Shown: positions 6,480 to 12,788 of the stretch, piece after piece
Numbering within the stretch: the first letter of the stretch is position 1
How the letters are laid out: the number at the start of each line of letters is the position of its first letter
Assembly (NCBI GenBank): GCA_017303735.1
Contig: JAFLCF010000131.1
Location: 1 to 12,788 of the forward strand
Direction: 5' to 3'
From: Anaerolineae bacterium
GTDB lineage: Bacteria; Chloroflexota; Anaerolineae; Anaerolineales; Villigracilaceae
Length of the DNA stretch: 12,788 bases
Made by a program: the position numbers and the translations under genes
Notes under the pieces: model-generated
Seen by the model: the letters and a program-made list of their open reading frames with translations, nothing else
The model's database searches: none
Told to the model about the DNA's origin: nothing

Positions 6480-7325
6480 ATGAGTGAATTAAAACAATCC
6501 ATCATCACACTTTTCGTATTTATTGTTTTACTTTTAGGTGCTGCCAACGTTGAAAGTTTTCAAGAAAGTTTTATCGACTTTAGCCCGGTTTTTTTTGTTT
6601 TAATTGCTATTATTTTGTTTACCGAATTGATTGTTGTGGGTAGTTTGATCAGGGCTGGTGTGCGTCTATCGCAATACGCGGTGATTGCATTCTGGTTCAT
6701 GGTTTATGGGCTAGTTTGGTATTTTTATTTGGGCACTGAGAAACCAATTGAAGTTAACCTGATACAGGGGATGTTGGTGCTGCTTACAGCGGTTCTTGCA
6801 TTTGACGTTGGGCGGCGTATTGATCAAACCGATTTGGCATTGGAGCGTCTGGCTGCAAGTAACTTTCCTAACCGTGCCATGGATATTCAGTCGGCGCGTG
6901 ATGTGGTGAATTCAGAGTTTACACGCAGCCGCAGATACCATCACCCACTTTCTATTTTGACCGTGCAGTTAGAGAAGAAGAAGTCTTGGGAAGATTGGAA
7001 GAATTCAGAACTGTTTGCCAGGGAAATGATGGAGCGTTTTGCTGTTGCAAAGGTAAGTCAAATTCTCAGTGACAACGCGCGTAGTACAGATATGGTTTTG
7101 AGAGATCGTGAAGGCAGGTTTGTTTTGCTTTGCCCTGAAACAAACCAAAGTAGTACAAATATTCTTGCTGGGCGAATTGCCGAAGCGGTCAAACGTCAGT
7201 TGGATGCCGAAGTGGAATGTGGAACTTCATCCTTCCCAGATGAGGCGTTGACATTTGATGATCTTTTGCATACAGCCTATGGTCGGTTGGCTCCGGTCTT
7301 GCCAAAAGAAGAAAAAAGTTTGTAG
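6480..7325 (+). CDS. 4-TM membrane protein with degenerate GGDEF domain (probable c-di-GMP-type receptor, not a cyclase)
   Basis: This 281-aa protein has four predicted membrane helices (about 8-24, 35-55, 66-85, 93-110), a short connecting helix and a cytoplasmic GGDEF-like domain (about 133-270). The domain can be traced by EFTRSRRYHHPLSILTVQLE (146-165), the helix ending KVSQILSDNARSTD (191-204), RFVLLCPET (213-221) and the late CGTSSFPDEALTFDDLLHTA (247-266), which matches the usual GxxxxP...T..ELL..AD end. The signature GGDEF is REGRF (210-214), and the metal-binding DxD of the first strand is QLEKK, so cyclase activity is not expected. RSTD (201-204) keeps the RxxD inhibitory-site motif at the canonical five-residue distance. 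It opens the polysaccharide locus. The start has only a weak ribosome site (GAGATGAAG just before the ATG). Confidence 0.82.
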   Translation: MSELKQSIITLFVFIVLLLGAANVESFQESFIDFSPVFFVLIAIILFTELIVVGSLIRAGVRLSQYAVIAFWFMVYGLVWYFYLGTEKPIEVNLIQGMLVLLTAVLAFDVGRRIDQTDLALERLAASNFPNRAMDIQSARDVVNSEFTRSRRYHHPLSILTVQLEKKKSWEDWKNSELFAREMMERFAVAKVSQILSDNARSTDMVLRDREGRFVLLCPETNQSSTNILAGRIAEAVKRQLDAEVECGTSSFPDEALTFDDLLHTAYGRLAPVLPKEEKSL

Positions 7326-7413
7326 TTCTTGGTGAGGTTTATGTAATTCACTCTTCTTGTTTATTTGCCTGATGGGCAGTTTCTATACATTATTTTAATT
7401 AATCTAGGTCACA

Positions 7414-8100
7414 ATGACAAACTCCAAAACAATCGACAAAGATACCATTGATGAATGGATTAGAAAATTTAACCCTGAAAAGCGGATTTTGGTGGGAAGG
7501 TCTTATTTGCTTGCCAAGCGGTTGTTTGATATGGCTGTGGTGTTGCTTGCTTCACCATTTTGGCTCCCGGTTCTTTTGTTGGTTGGAATATTAGTATGGG
7601 TTGATTCTCCTGGGGCTTCTGTAATGTTCTTTCAAAATCGGACTGGTCGCGGTGGTAAACGCTTTAAGATGTATAAATTCCGTTCCATGGTGCCAAATGC
7701 CGAGGAACTAAAGCAAAAGTACATGCATTTAAATGAGTTGCAATGGCCTGATTTCAAAATTACCAATGATCCGCGTATCACACGGGTTGGGCGTATTTTA
7801 AGAAAAACCAGCCTGGACGAATTACCACAATTATTGAATATCTTGAAAGGTGATATGAGTCTTGTAGGACCACGTCCAACATCTTTTGCTGCAGATACAT
7901 ATCAACTATGGCATACAGAGCGGTTGGATGTTGATCCTGGTATAACCGGTTTGTGGCAGGTTTTTGGGCGTGCCAGTATGGAGTTTGATGACCGCCTTCG
8001 CCTAGACATTGCTTACATCGAACGCCGCAGCATTTGGATGGATATTAATATTCTTTTTAAGACCGTGACCGCCGTTTTTGAAAGCCGCGGAGCACACTGA
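7414..8100 (+). CDS. Initiating sugar-phosphate transferase (monotopic phosphoglycosyl transferase, bacterial sugar transferase family)
   Basis: This 228-aa enzyme should transfer a sugar-1-phosphate from a nucleotide sugar to undecaprenyl phosphate, the first step of exopolysaccharide repeat synthesis at the inner membrane face. It is the short PglC/WcaJ-C-terminal form without the extra N-terminal TM domain. A single membrane segment (37-63) contains the Ser-Pro pair (S47-P48) that makes the re-entrant helix of monotopic PGTs. The basic motif KMYKFRSM (85-92), the catalytic Asp-Glu in SLDELPQLLNILKGDMSL (D135, E136), VGPRP (151-155) and GITGLWQV (176-183) are intact. The sugar specificity (Glc, Gal, GlcNAc and others) cannot be read. 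AGG (7406-7408) is a weak ribosome site before ATG 7414. The 88-base gap upstream shows no convincing promoter. Confidence 0.95.
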   Translation: MTNSKTIDKDTIDEWIRKFNPEKRILVGRSYLLAKRLFDMAVVLLASPFWLPVLLLVGILVWVDSPGASVMFFQNRTGRGGKRFKMYKFRSMVPNAEELKQKYMHLNELQWPDFKITNDPRITRVGRILRKTSLDELPQLLNILKGDMSLVGPRPTSFAADTYQLWHTERLDVDPGITGLWQVFGRASMEFDDRLRLDIAYIERRSIWMDINILFKTVTAVFESRGAH

Positions 8101-8142
8101 TTTTTCTTTGCAGTTAAGAGACCCTAAATAAGCCGGATTTAC

Positions 8143-8161
8143 GACTATAATCTTTATAGTC
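8143..8161 (+). promoter_or_regulatory. Inverted repeat overlapping the -10 box upstream of the Wzz-like gene
   Basis: GACTATA (8143-8149) and TATAGTC (8155-8161) form a perfect 7-bp inverted repeat around ATCTT. The left arm contains the start of TATAAT (8146-8151), a candidate -10 box for the operon starting at 8298. A dimeric repressor bound here would block the promoter. No good -35 box is visible. As RNA it would be an AU-rich weak hairpin, and no T-run follows directly, so a terminator is less likely. Confidence 0.45.
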
Positions 8162-8245
8162 CTTTCTATGAGTAAACTGGCGAAATCTTGATGTAATTTT
8201 GTAATGTTGTATTTGTGATATTAAAGTTACAGTTTATGAAAAGTG

Positions 8246-8290
8246 TTTTTTAAGTCGGCGAATATACAGTTTTTTTATTTTTTAAGTCGG
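8246..8290 (+). repeat. Duplicated 13-base leader element before the Wzz-like gene
   Basis: TTTTTTAAGTCGG occurs at 8246-8258 and again at 8278-8290, 32 bases apart. Each copy is preceded by TACAGTTT (8228-8235 and 8265-8272), so the block is an imperfect tandem duplication. The second copy runs on into the ribosome site AGGA; the first continues CGAA instead. The leader 8101-8297 holds no gene. Confidence 0.7.
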
Positions 8291-8294
8291 AGGA
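8289..8294 (+). promoter_or_regulatory. Shine-Dalgarno of the Wzz-like gene
   Basis: GGAGGA is one of the strongest ribosome sites in the window and lies three bases before the ATG at 8298. It is formed at the edge of the second copy of the duplicated leader element. Confidence 0.75.
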
Positions 8295-8297
8295 AGA

Positions 8298-9437
8298 ATG
8301 GAATTAAGATTATATTTTCGTATGTTGCAAAAAATGTGGTGGCTGATTGCCCTAACGACTCTTACAGCGGTAATGGCTTCTTTAACGGTATCTTATCTCT
8401 CAGTGCCTAAATACCGTGCAACAACCCGATTGATCCTGACGCCTGGCTCTCTCCTAACCAGCCAGGGTGATGCTTCTGTCTTAATCTCTGGTTTGGAGAC
8501 ACTGGATTTACGGTCCGTAGTTGCCACATATACGGAGGTCATGTCAAGCCAGAGAGTTTTGGACGAGGCACTTCGTATCTTGAATATCCAAAACTTTGTT
8601 CGGAAGGATTACGTAATTCTTGCTGTTGCTCTCCCTGAGTCCAGCGTACTTGAATTATCTGTCACGGGTCCAGACCCGATTCTTTCTACTGATTTAACAA
8701 ATGCAATTGGGTATCAAACCATTTTATTTACTCGAGGATTGAACCGTGTTTACGAATTAAATGTTCTTGATGTTGCTACGGTTCCTGTTACGCCAGTTTC
8801 ACCAAAACCCTTGCAGGATGCTAGCCTTTCTTTGTTATTGGGGCTGGTCGGTGGTGCCGCACTTGCCATTCTCAGTGAACAGATACGCATTCCGCTTGAA
8901 GCCTACCGGCATCGTACCCAAATTGACCCTGATACAGGTGTGTATAACAGCCGATACTTTACGCGTTTGTTAAACGAACAAATAGCAAATAATTCATCTG
9001 ACCACATGGCGATTGGATTAATCGAACTTACAGGCATGGCTGATTTTCAAGACTCATTACCTGTGCCTGGTACCCTACGAGCATTAAACCATGTTACAAA
9101 TACCTTGCGGAGAGAATTACGTGGTAATGACAATATAGGACGTTGGAATAAAAATACTTTTGTTGTTTTGTTGCCAATGACCAATGGCGATGCTGCTAAT
9201 CGCATTTTCCAGCGAATTCAGCAAGCACTGGCTATTCCTGTCCCTTTGCCTGAATATGACGTTTCTCTTAGATTAGATCCACATGTGGGTGGTGGCGAAT
9301 ATAGTAGCGGTATTACTGGACAAGAACTATTGGACAAAACCGCTGGCGCTCTTGAGCAATCTAAACGAGATGCAACAAACCCAGTTTATGTTTGGGCACT
9401 TAAGAATCCGTTTTGGGTTCAAAAAGAAGAATCTTAA
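8298..9437 (+). CDS. Wzz-like polysaccharide co-polymerase fused to a degenerate GGDEF domain
   Basis: This 379-aa protein has the Wzz/PCP layout: a short cytoplasmic N-terminus, TM1 (about 14-34), KYRATTRLILTPG (38-50) opening an extracytoplasmic domain to about 170, a Pro-rich stretch (P163, P166, P169, P171), and TM2 (about 174-194). PCPs set polymer chain length with Wzy. Where PCP-2a proteins continue into a tyrosine kinase, this one has a GGDEF-like domain (208-365): DPDTGVYNSRYF (210-221) matches the DxLTGLxNRRxF opening, and GRWNKNTFVVLLPMT (281-295) the signature region. GGDEF has become NKNTF (284-288), and the metal acids of the first strand are lost (IELTGM, 242-247), so it should not make c-di-GMP. 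RGND (275-278) retains the RxxD inhibitory-site motif five residues before. It probably senses c-di-GMP or a partner protein. The polymerase gene follows 30 bases later. Confidence 0.88.
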   Translation: MELRLYFRMLQKMWWLIALTTLTAVMASLTVSYLSVPKYRATTRLILTPGSLLTSQGDASVLISGLETLDLRSVVATYTEVMSSQRVLDEALRILNIQNFVRKDYVILAVALPESSVLELSVTGPDPILSTDLTNAIGYQTILFTRGLNRVYELNVLDVATVPVTPVSPKPLQDASLSLLLGLVGGAALAILSEQIRIPLEAYRHRTQIDPDTGVYNSRYFTRLLNEQIANNSSDHMAIGLIELTGMADFQDSLPVPGTLRALNHVTNTLRRELRGNDNIGRWNKNTFVVLLPMTNGDAANRIFQRIQQALAIPVPLPEYDVSLRLDPHVGGGEYSSGITGQELLDKTAGALEQSKRDATNPVYVWALKNPFWVQKEES

Positions 9438-9467
9438 CCACAGAAAATTAATCAAGGATACCAACTT

Positions 9468-10955
9468 ATGAATAGCATGTCGCAAGCCAAAGGGCTTCGC
9501 ACTAATTCGACTCCTGGTTTGCTTGATAAATGGGCATTCATTCTTGGTCTACTTGGCATCGTATTGGGCGTGGCATTTGCAATAGCTTCTGGCCTTTATG
9601 GGTTTTTGGTGCTAGCAGCCTTGGCAGGTGGATTTGCTGTATTAATGGTTGTTCTTAAACCCGACCTTGGTGTTGCATTTGTTTTGATATTCCTATTTGC
9701 ACAGGTTCAGCGTGCTTTTGTTGAAGTAAATGGGTGGCCTGGCCCAGGAAGACCTCTGGTTGCTTTTATGCTGGGGGTCGTAATTCTCCGCTTCCTGCTT
9801 TTTAACGAACGCCCCAAAGGCTGGATGCAAAACAATTTTATCCTTGGTATCTATGCTTTATCATTGTTGATATCAGTTGTCACAGCTGACAATAACACAA
9901 TTGCTTTTGAGGAGTTCCAGAACATTTTCGAAAGCCTATTGGTGACTTCCATTATTTTGTTTATCGTTCAACGTCCTAACTCATTAAGGACTTCCATTTG
10001 GGCTGTGGTATTTGCCGGTATCTTCATGGCATCCATTAGCGTGTTCCAGAATTTGACCAAAACGTACGATAACACCTACTATGGGTTTGGTGGGTGGGAG
10101 TATTCTGGTTATGTCGGCAGACCGCGCATGACAGGTCCTTATGAAACGCCCAACCCGTATGCACAGATATTATGTGTAATTTTTGTTCTCGCGCTAGACC
10201 GTGCCTGGCATGAGAAAAAGACGATTATTCGTCTCACTGCTCTTTTGGGGGCTGGTTTACTAGCTTTAGCTTTGATCTACACTGATTCGCGTGGTGGCTT
10301 CCTTTGTTTGGCATTCACCATTTTTGTTTTTCTTCTTTTTAATCCGCCTAATTTTAATTCAATAGTCATCATTGTCGCTCTATCGGTGATTCTTGTTCGC
10401 TTTATGCCAGCAAATTATACAGAACGTCTATTCACATTAACAGAGCTTTTCACTGATAGCTCTACTGCTCTAACAGATGAATCTTTTCGTGGGCGTACAA
10501 GTGAAAATATAGCAGCCTGGCGCATGTTCCTCGACAACCCTGTTTTTGGGGTTGGGCTGGAGAATTACTCAAGTTATTATCTGGATTACTCCAAACAAAT
10601 CGGGCTCGATCCGCGTCGTGAAGCGCGTGACCCTGCCAGTTTGTATTTGCAACTCCTAGCAAATCAAGGACTGATTGGTGCGGCGATTTATCTGGGTATA
10701 ATTTATTTGGTTCTCTTACGAGTGTACCGAGCAAGGAAAAAATTAATTGATATGGGAAGTACTGATGAGGCAAATATGGCATCAGCCTTGTTTGCGGCTT
10801 TGGCAGGGTACATGTTCATGTCTATATACAAAAATAGCGCCTATACAAATGCATTTTGGTCTCTGATGGCTCTTTGTATGGCAGTCACCCAAGTGGCAAC
10901 CAATCTACATGATGATTATGAATTGAATCGAACTTCGCTGGAGAAGACCGCTTGA
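9468..10955 (+). CDS. O-antigen-polymerase/ligase-like membrane protein (Wzy type)
   Basis: This 495-aa multispanning protein (about 10-12 helices) belongs to the Wzy_C/O-antigen ligase superfamily, GT-C-like enzymes acting on the outer face of the membrane. The characteristic loops are present: RPRMTGPYETPNPYAQIL (218-235), TDSRGG (272-277), and the large extracytoplasmic loop starting RGRTSENIAAWRMFLDNPVF (341-360) and GVGLENY (361-367), then DPASLYLQLLANQGLIGAAI (388-407). Conserved arginines R220, R275 and R341/R343 are the likely lipid-diphosphate-binding residues. Since it neighbours a flippase and a co-polymerase, polymerase is favoured over ligase. AAGGA (9454-9458) is nine bases before the ATG at 9468. 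A second ATG three codons later is possible. Its stop overlaps the start of the flippase gene by four bases. Confidence 0.9.
   Translation: MNSMSQAKGLRTNSTPGLLDKWAFILGLLGIVLGVAFAIASGLYGFLVLAALAGGFAVLMVVLKPDLGVAFVLIFLFAQVQRAFVEVNGWPGPGRPLVAFMLGVVILRFLLFNERPKGWMQNNFILGIYALSLLISVVTADNNTIAFEEFQNIFESLLVTSIILFIVQRPNSLRTSIWAVVFAGIFMASISVFQNLTKTYDNTYYGFGGWEYSGYVGRPRMTGPYETPNPYAQILCVIFVLALDRAWHEKKTIIRLTALLGAGLLALALIYTDSRGGFLCLAFTIFVFLLFNPPNFNSIVIIVALSVILVRFMPANYTERLFTLTELFTDSSTALTDESFRGRTSENIAAWRMFLDNPVFGVGLENYSSYYLDYSKQIGLDPRREARDPASLYLQLLANQGLIGAAIYLGIIYLVLLRVYRARKKLIDMGSTDEANMASALFAALAGYMFMSIYKNSAYTNAFWSLMALCMAVTQVATNLHDDYELNRTSLEKTA
10940..10946 (+). promoter_or_regulatory. Shine-Dalgarno supporting a TTG start for the flippase
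   Basis: GGAGAAG lies five bases before the TTG at 10952, inside the end of the polymerase gene. The next in-frame ATG is 24 codons on, within the first membrane helix, so the TTG start is preferred. Confidence 0.65.
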
Positions 10956-12430
10956 GCACTCAAACAGAACAACTTGACATCTCCAAAGCTGCCATTCGTG
11001 GAACAGCCTGGAGATATGTCGCCATGTTCACTGGCAAATTAATGGTCTTTCTCAGCACAGTTGTTCTTGCGCGTTTATTGACCAAGGATGATTTTGGTTT
11101 AGTAGGCTATGCTGTTACTGTCATTGCATTTCTAGAAGGAATTAGTGATCTGGGTGTTACTGCGGCAATCATCTACTTCCCTGATGAAAAAAAACGCATT
11201 TCAACCGCTTTTTGGGTCAATCAGGTTACGGGGTTGATTTTTTTTATAGGGATTTGGTTCGCTGCCCCTGCGATTGCTGTTTTCTTTAATGATGAACGCG
11301 TTATAGATATTTCACGTACACTTGCATTAACCTTTCCTTTATTGGCATTGGGTTACATTCACGAATCTGTTTTATTAAAACGCCTTTCCTTCAAAAGAAG
11401 CTTTATCCCATCTTTTTTGCGTTCCGTTGCCAAGGGGGGGGCATCGATTGCGTTTGCGTTTGGTGGGTTTGGCGCATGGAGTTTGATCTACGGTCAATTG
11501 GCAGGTAACCTGGTTGCTTCTGTTTCTTATTGGTTGGTAACCCCATGGAAACCTGAATTCGCATTCGATTTAAAGATGTCATATGAACTCCTCAAGTATG
11601 GCGTTGTATTTATTGTTGGTGAGTTGTTGGCAATTACCCTGCTAAATTTGGATTACCTGTTAGTAGGGCGTTATCTTAGCTCGGAACAGATGGGCGTTTA
11701 CACACTTGCTTTCAGATTGCCAGATCTTTTGATCCTTGAATTTGCAAGAACACTAAGTAATGTTCTTTTTCCCATCTATTCACAAGTACGCGAACAATCT
11801 GCTGATAGCGGGATGGCGCGTGCATTCTTTTTGGCAACTCGTTACATTTCTATTCTGACCATTCCCATGGGAATAGGGTTGGCATTGGTAGCGCAACCTT
11901 TTATTGTGGTTTTCTTTGGCGAAAAATGGTTGGATGCCGTCCCCGTGGTTCAAGGTATTGCGGTGTATGCTACGATACTTTCGATCGTCCATAACATTAG
12001 CAGTGTATATTGGGCAGAAGGGCGCCCGCAAATCTTAACTTGGATTGGTTTGACCCGGCTTGCAATTTTATTCCCGGCATTGTTTTGGGCTGTGACGATG
12101 ACCGGCTCGATCGTGGTTGTGGGTTGGGTGCAGGCTGTGGTGGCTTTGATCAGCGCCTTGATCAACATTATGGTTGCATCACGATTGATCAAATTACCAA
12201 TAATCGAGATCGCCCGCGCATTGCGTCCAGCGATTTTGGCAGGCACAGTGATGGCCGGATGTGTCTTTGGAATTACATGGTTTCTTAATACCGTTGTCCC
12301 TGCCTGGCTGTTGTTGGTAATTAGCGTTTCAGTTGGTGGAGTTACCTACCTTGGAGTATTGTGGTTTGTTGAACGCGAAATCGTTGACTCTGCGAAGGAT
12401 AAACTACTTTCGGCAATAGGCAGGTCGTAA
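10952..12430 (+). CDS. Oligosaccharide flippase (Wzx/WzxC-like, MOP superfamily)
   Basis: This 492-aa protein, of standard length for the family, has about 12-14 predicted membrane helices. It should move the undecaprenyl-diphosphate-linked repeat unit from the inner to the outer face of the cytoplasmic membrane. The start (ISKAAIRGTAWRYVAMFTGK, 10-29) and the following VLARLLTKDDFGLVGYA (38-54), FLEGISDLGVTAAIIYF (60-76) and, later, LDYLLVGRYLSSEQMGVYTL are typical of the WzxC/TuaB-like branch (polysaccharide synthesis protein family). It starts with TTG, overlapping the TGA of the polymerase gene as TTGA, so translation is probably coupled. Its own TAA overlaps the ATG of the next glycosyltransferase by one base. 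Which sugar it carries cannot be read from the sequence. Confidence 0.93.
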   Translation: MSTQTEQLDISKAAIRGTAWRYVAMFTGKLMVFLSTVVLARLLTKDDFGLVGYAVTVIAFLEGISDLGVTAAIIYFPDEKKRISTAFWVNQVTGLIFFIGIWFAAPAIAVFFNDERVIDISRTLALTFPLLALGYIHESVLLKRLSFKRSFIPSFLRSVAKGGASIAFAFGGFGAWSLIYGQLAGNLVASVSYWLVTPWKPEFAFDLKMSYELLKYGVVFIVGELLAITLLNLDYLLVGRYLSSEQMGVYTLAFRLPDLLILEFARTLSNVLFPIYSQVREQSADSGMARAFFLATRYISILTIPMGIGLALVAQPFIVVFFGEKWLDAVPVVQGIAVYATILSIVHNISSVYWAEGRPQILTWIGLTRLAILFPALFWAVTMTGSIVVVGWVQAVVALISALINIMVASRLIKLPIIEIARALRPAILAGTVMAGCVFGITWFLNTVVPAWLLLVISVSVGGVTYLGVLWFVEREIVDSAKDKLLSAIGRS

Positions 12431-12788
12431 TGAACGGGGTGGTTATGTTGGTCAATGAGTTTCCTCCATTGCCGGTGGGTGGCGCAGAGACTCAAGCAGA
12501 ACGTCTTTCTGAACATTTTGCTAAAAATGGCTGGAACGTTTGGGTAGTGACTCGCCTTGCAGATGGTTTGCCTGAGCGGGAGCAACGCAATGGCTTTCAG
12601 ATCGTACGCCCCAAGACCTTTGGGTTCAAAAAAGTGCGTACACTGTCCTTTATGCTTTCTGCATTGGGGTATCTTTTTGCCAACCGATCAAAATATCAAA
12701 TTTTACATGCTCACCTGGCATTTGGTCCTGCTTTTGTTGCTGTGCTGTTTGGAAAACTTTTTGGAAAAAAAGTGATCGTCAAGTTAGG
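12430..12788 (+). CDS. GT4-family glycosyltransferase, N-terminal part (runs off the window)
   Basis: An open frame without stop reaches the right edge, giving 119 complete codons. It begins MNGVVMLVNEFPPLPVGGAE, a classic GT4 opening (strand, then the glycine-rich PxGGAE acceptor loop). It continues with AERLSEHFAKNGWNVWVVTR and, after about 80 residues, QILHAHLAFGPAFVAVLFGK, matching the HAH-containing strand and helix of the N-terminal GT-B domain. The donor domain lies outside the window. ATG overlaps the flippase stop (TAATG), and AGGCAGG (12418-12424) is a modest ribosome site, so it is part of the same operon. It is expected to add a sugar to the lipid-linked repeat unit. Confidence 0.9.
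   Translation, partial: MNGVVMLVNEFPPLPVGGAETQAERLSEHFAKNGWNVWVVTRLADGLPEREQRNGFQIVRPKTFGFKKVRTLSFMLSALGYLFANRSKYQILHAHLAFGPAFVAVLFGKLFGKKVIVKL

Noticed and set aside
7365..7393. Possible promoter before the sugar-transferase gene (TTGCCT with TATACA or CATTAT)
   Set aside because: Spacing is 13 bases for the better -10, or the -10 is poor at 17 bases; I do not call it.
12557..12775. 72-aa plus-strand open frame near the right edge
   Set aside because: The frame starting at ATG 12430 is continuous to the edge and has clear GT4 sequence; this is an out-of-frame shadow.
1..12788. CRISPR arrays, insertion sequences, integrase genes or attachment sites
   Set aside because: No regularly spaced repeats, transposase or integrase frames, or terminal inverted repeats were found. 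The tRNA is intact and nothing next to it in the window looks like an integrated element.

Overview
The window is a bacterial chromosomal segment with short intergenic gaps, Shine-Dalgarno sites before most plus-strand genes and recurrent TATAAT -10 boxes. The MshA-like glycosyltransferase, the NYN/OST-HTH protein and an exopolysaccharide locus without a tyrosine kinase or outer-membrane exporter in view would fit a Chloroflexota (Anaerolineae-like) genome. That placement is inference from gene style; no lineage marker is present.

Layout. (1) 1-75, minus: tRNA-Thr(CGU) with its own promoter. (2) 167-1420, plus: a complete GT4 glycosyltransferase. (3) 1465-2214, minus: a LabA-like NYN nuclease-fold protein with a C-terminal OST-HTH/LOTUS domain. 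(4) 2422-5588, plus: a compact three-gene unit encoding a 12-TM carrier-like membrane protein, a GNAT-like protein and a Cache-HAMP membrane sensor without a recognisable output domain. A convergent terminator (5611-5651) closes it. (5) 5645-6295, minus: a lipoprotein with a long Pro/Thr/Ser linker. (6) 6480-12788, plus: a Wzx/Wzy-type exopolysaccharide locus that runs off the right edge.

How the polysaccharide genes fit together. A monotopic phosphoglycosyl transferase (7414-8100) would load the first sugar phosphate onto undecaprenyl phosphate. GT4 enzymes (the one starting at 12430 and others beyond the edge) would extend it. The flippase (10952-12430) would turn it across the membrane. 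The Wzy-like polymerase (9468-10955) would polymerise it under a Wzz-like co-polymerase (8298-9437).

The most interesting point is that the Wzz-like protein carries a degenerate GGDEF domain at the cytoplasmic C-terminus, where PCP-2a proteins carry a tyrosine kinase. A second degenerate GGDEF domain sits in the 4-TM protein at the head of the locus (6480-7325). Both have lost the catalytic GGDEF residues (NKNTF and REGRF), yet both keep an RxxD exactly five residues upstream, the geometry of the c-di-GMP inhibitory site. This suggests a locus in which c-di-GMP, or a partner cyclase, is sensed directly by the chain-length machinery. That is inference by analogy to PelD and is testable.

Regulatory architecture is also informative. 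Both minus-strand protein genes have TATAAT exactly six bases before the ATG, as expected for leaderless mRNAs. The Wzz-like gene has a leader with an inverted repeat over its -10 box and a duplicated 13-base element, the second copy of which runs into its Shine-Dalgarno.
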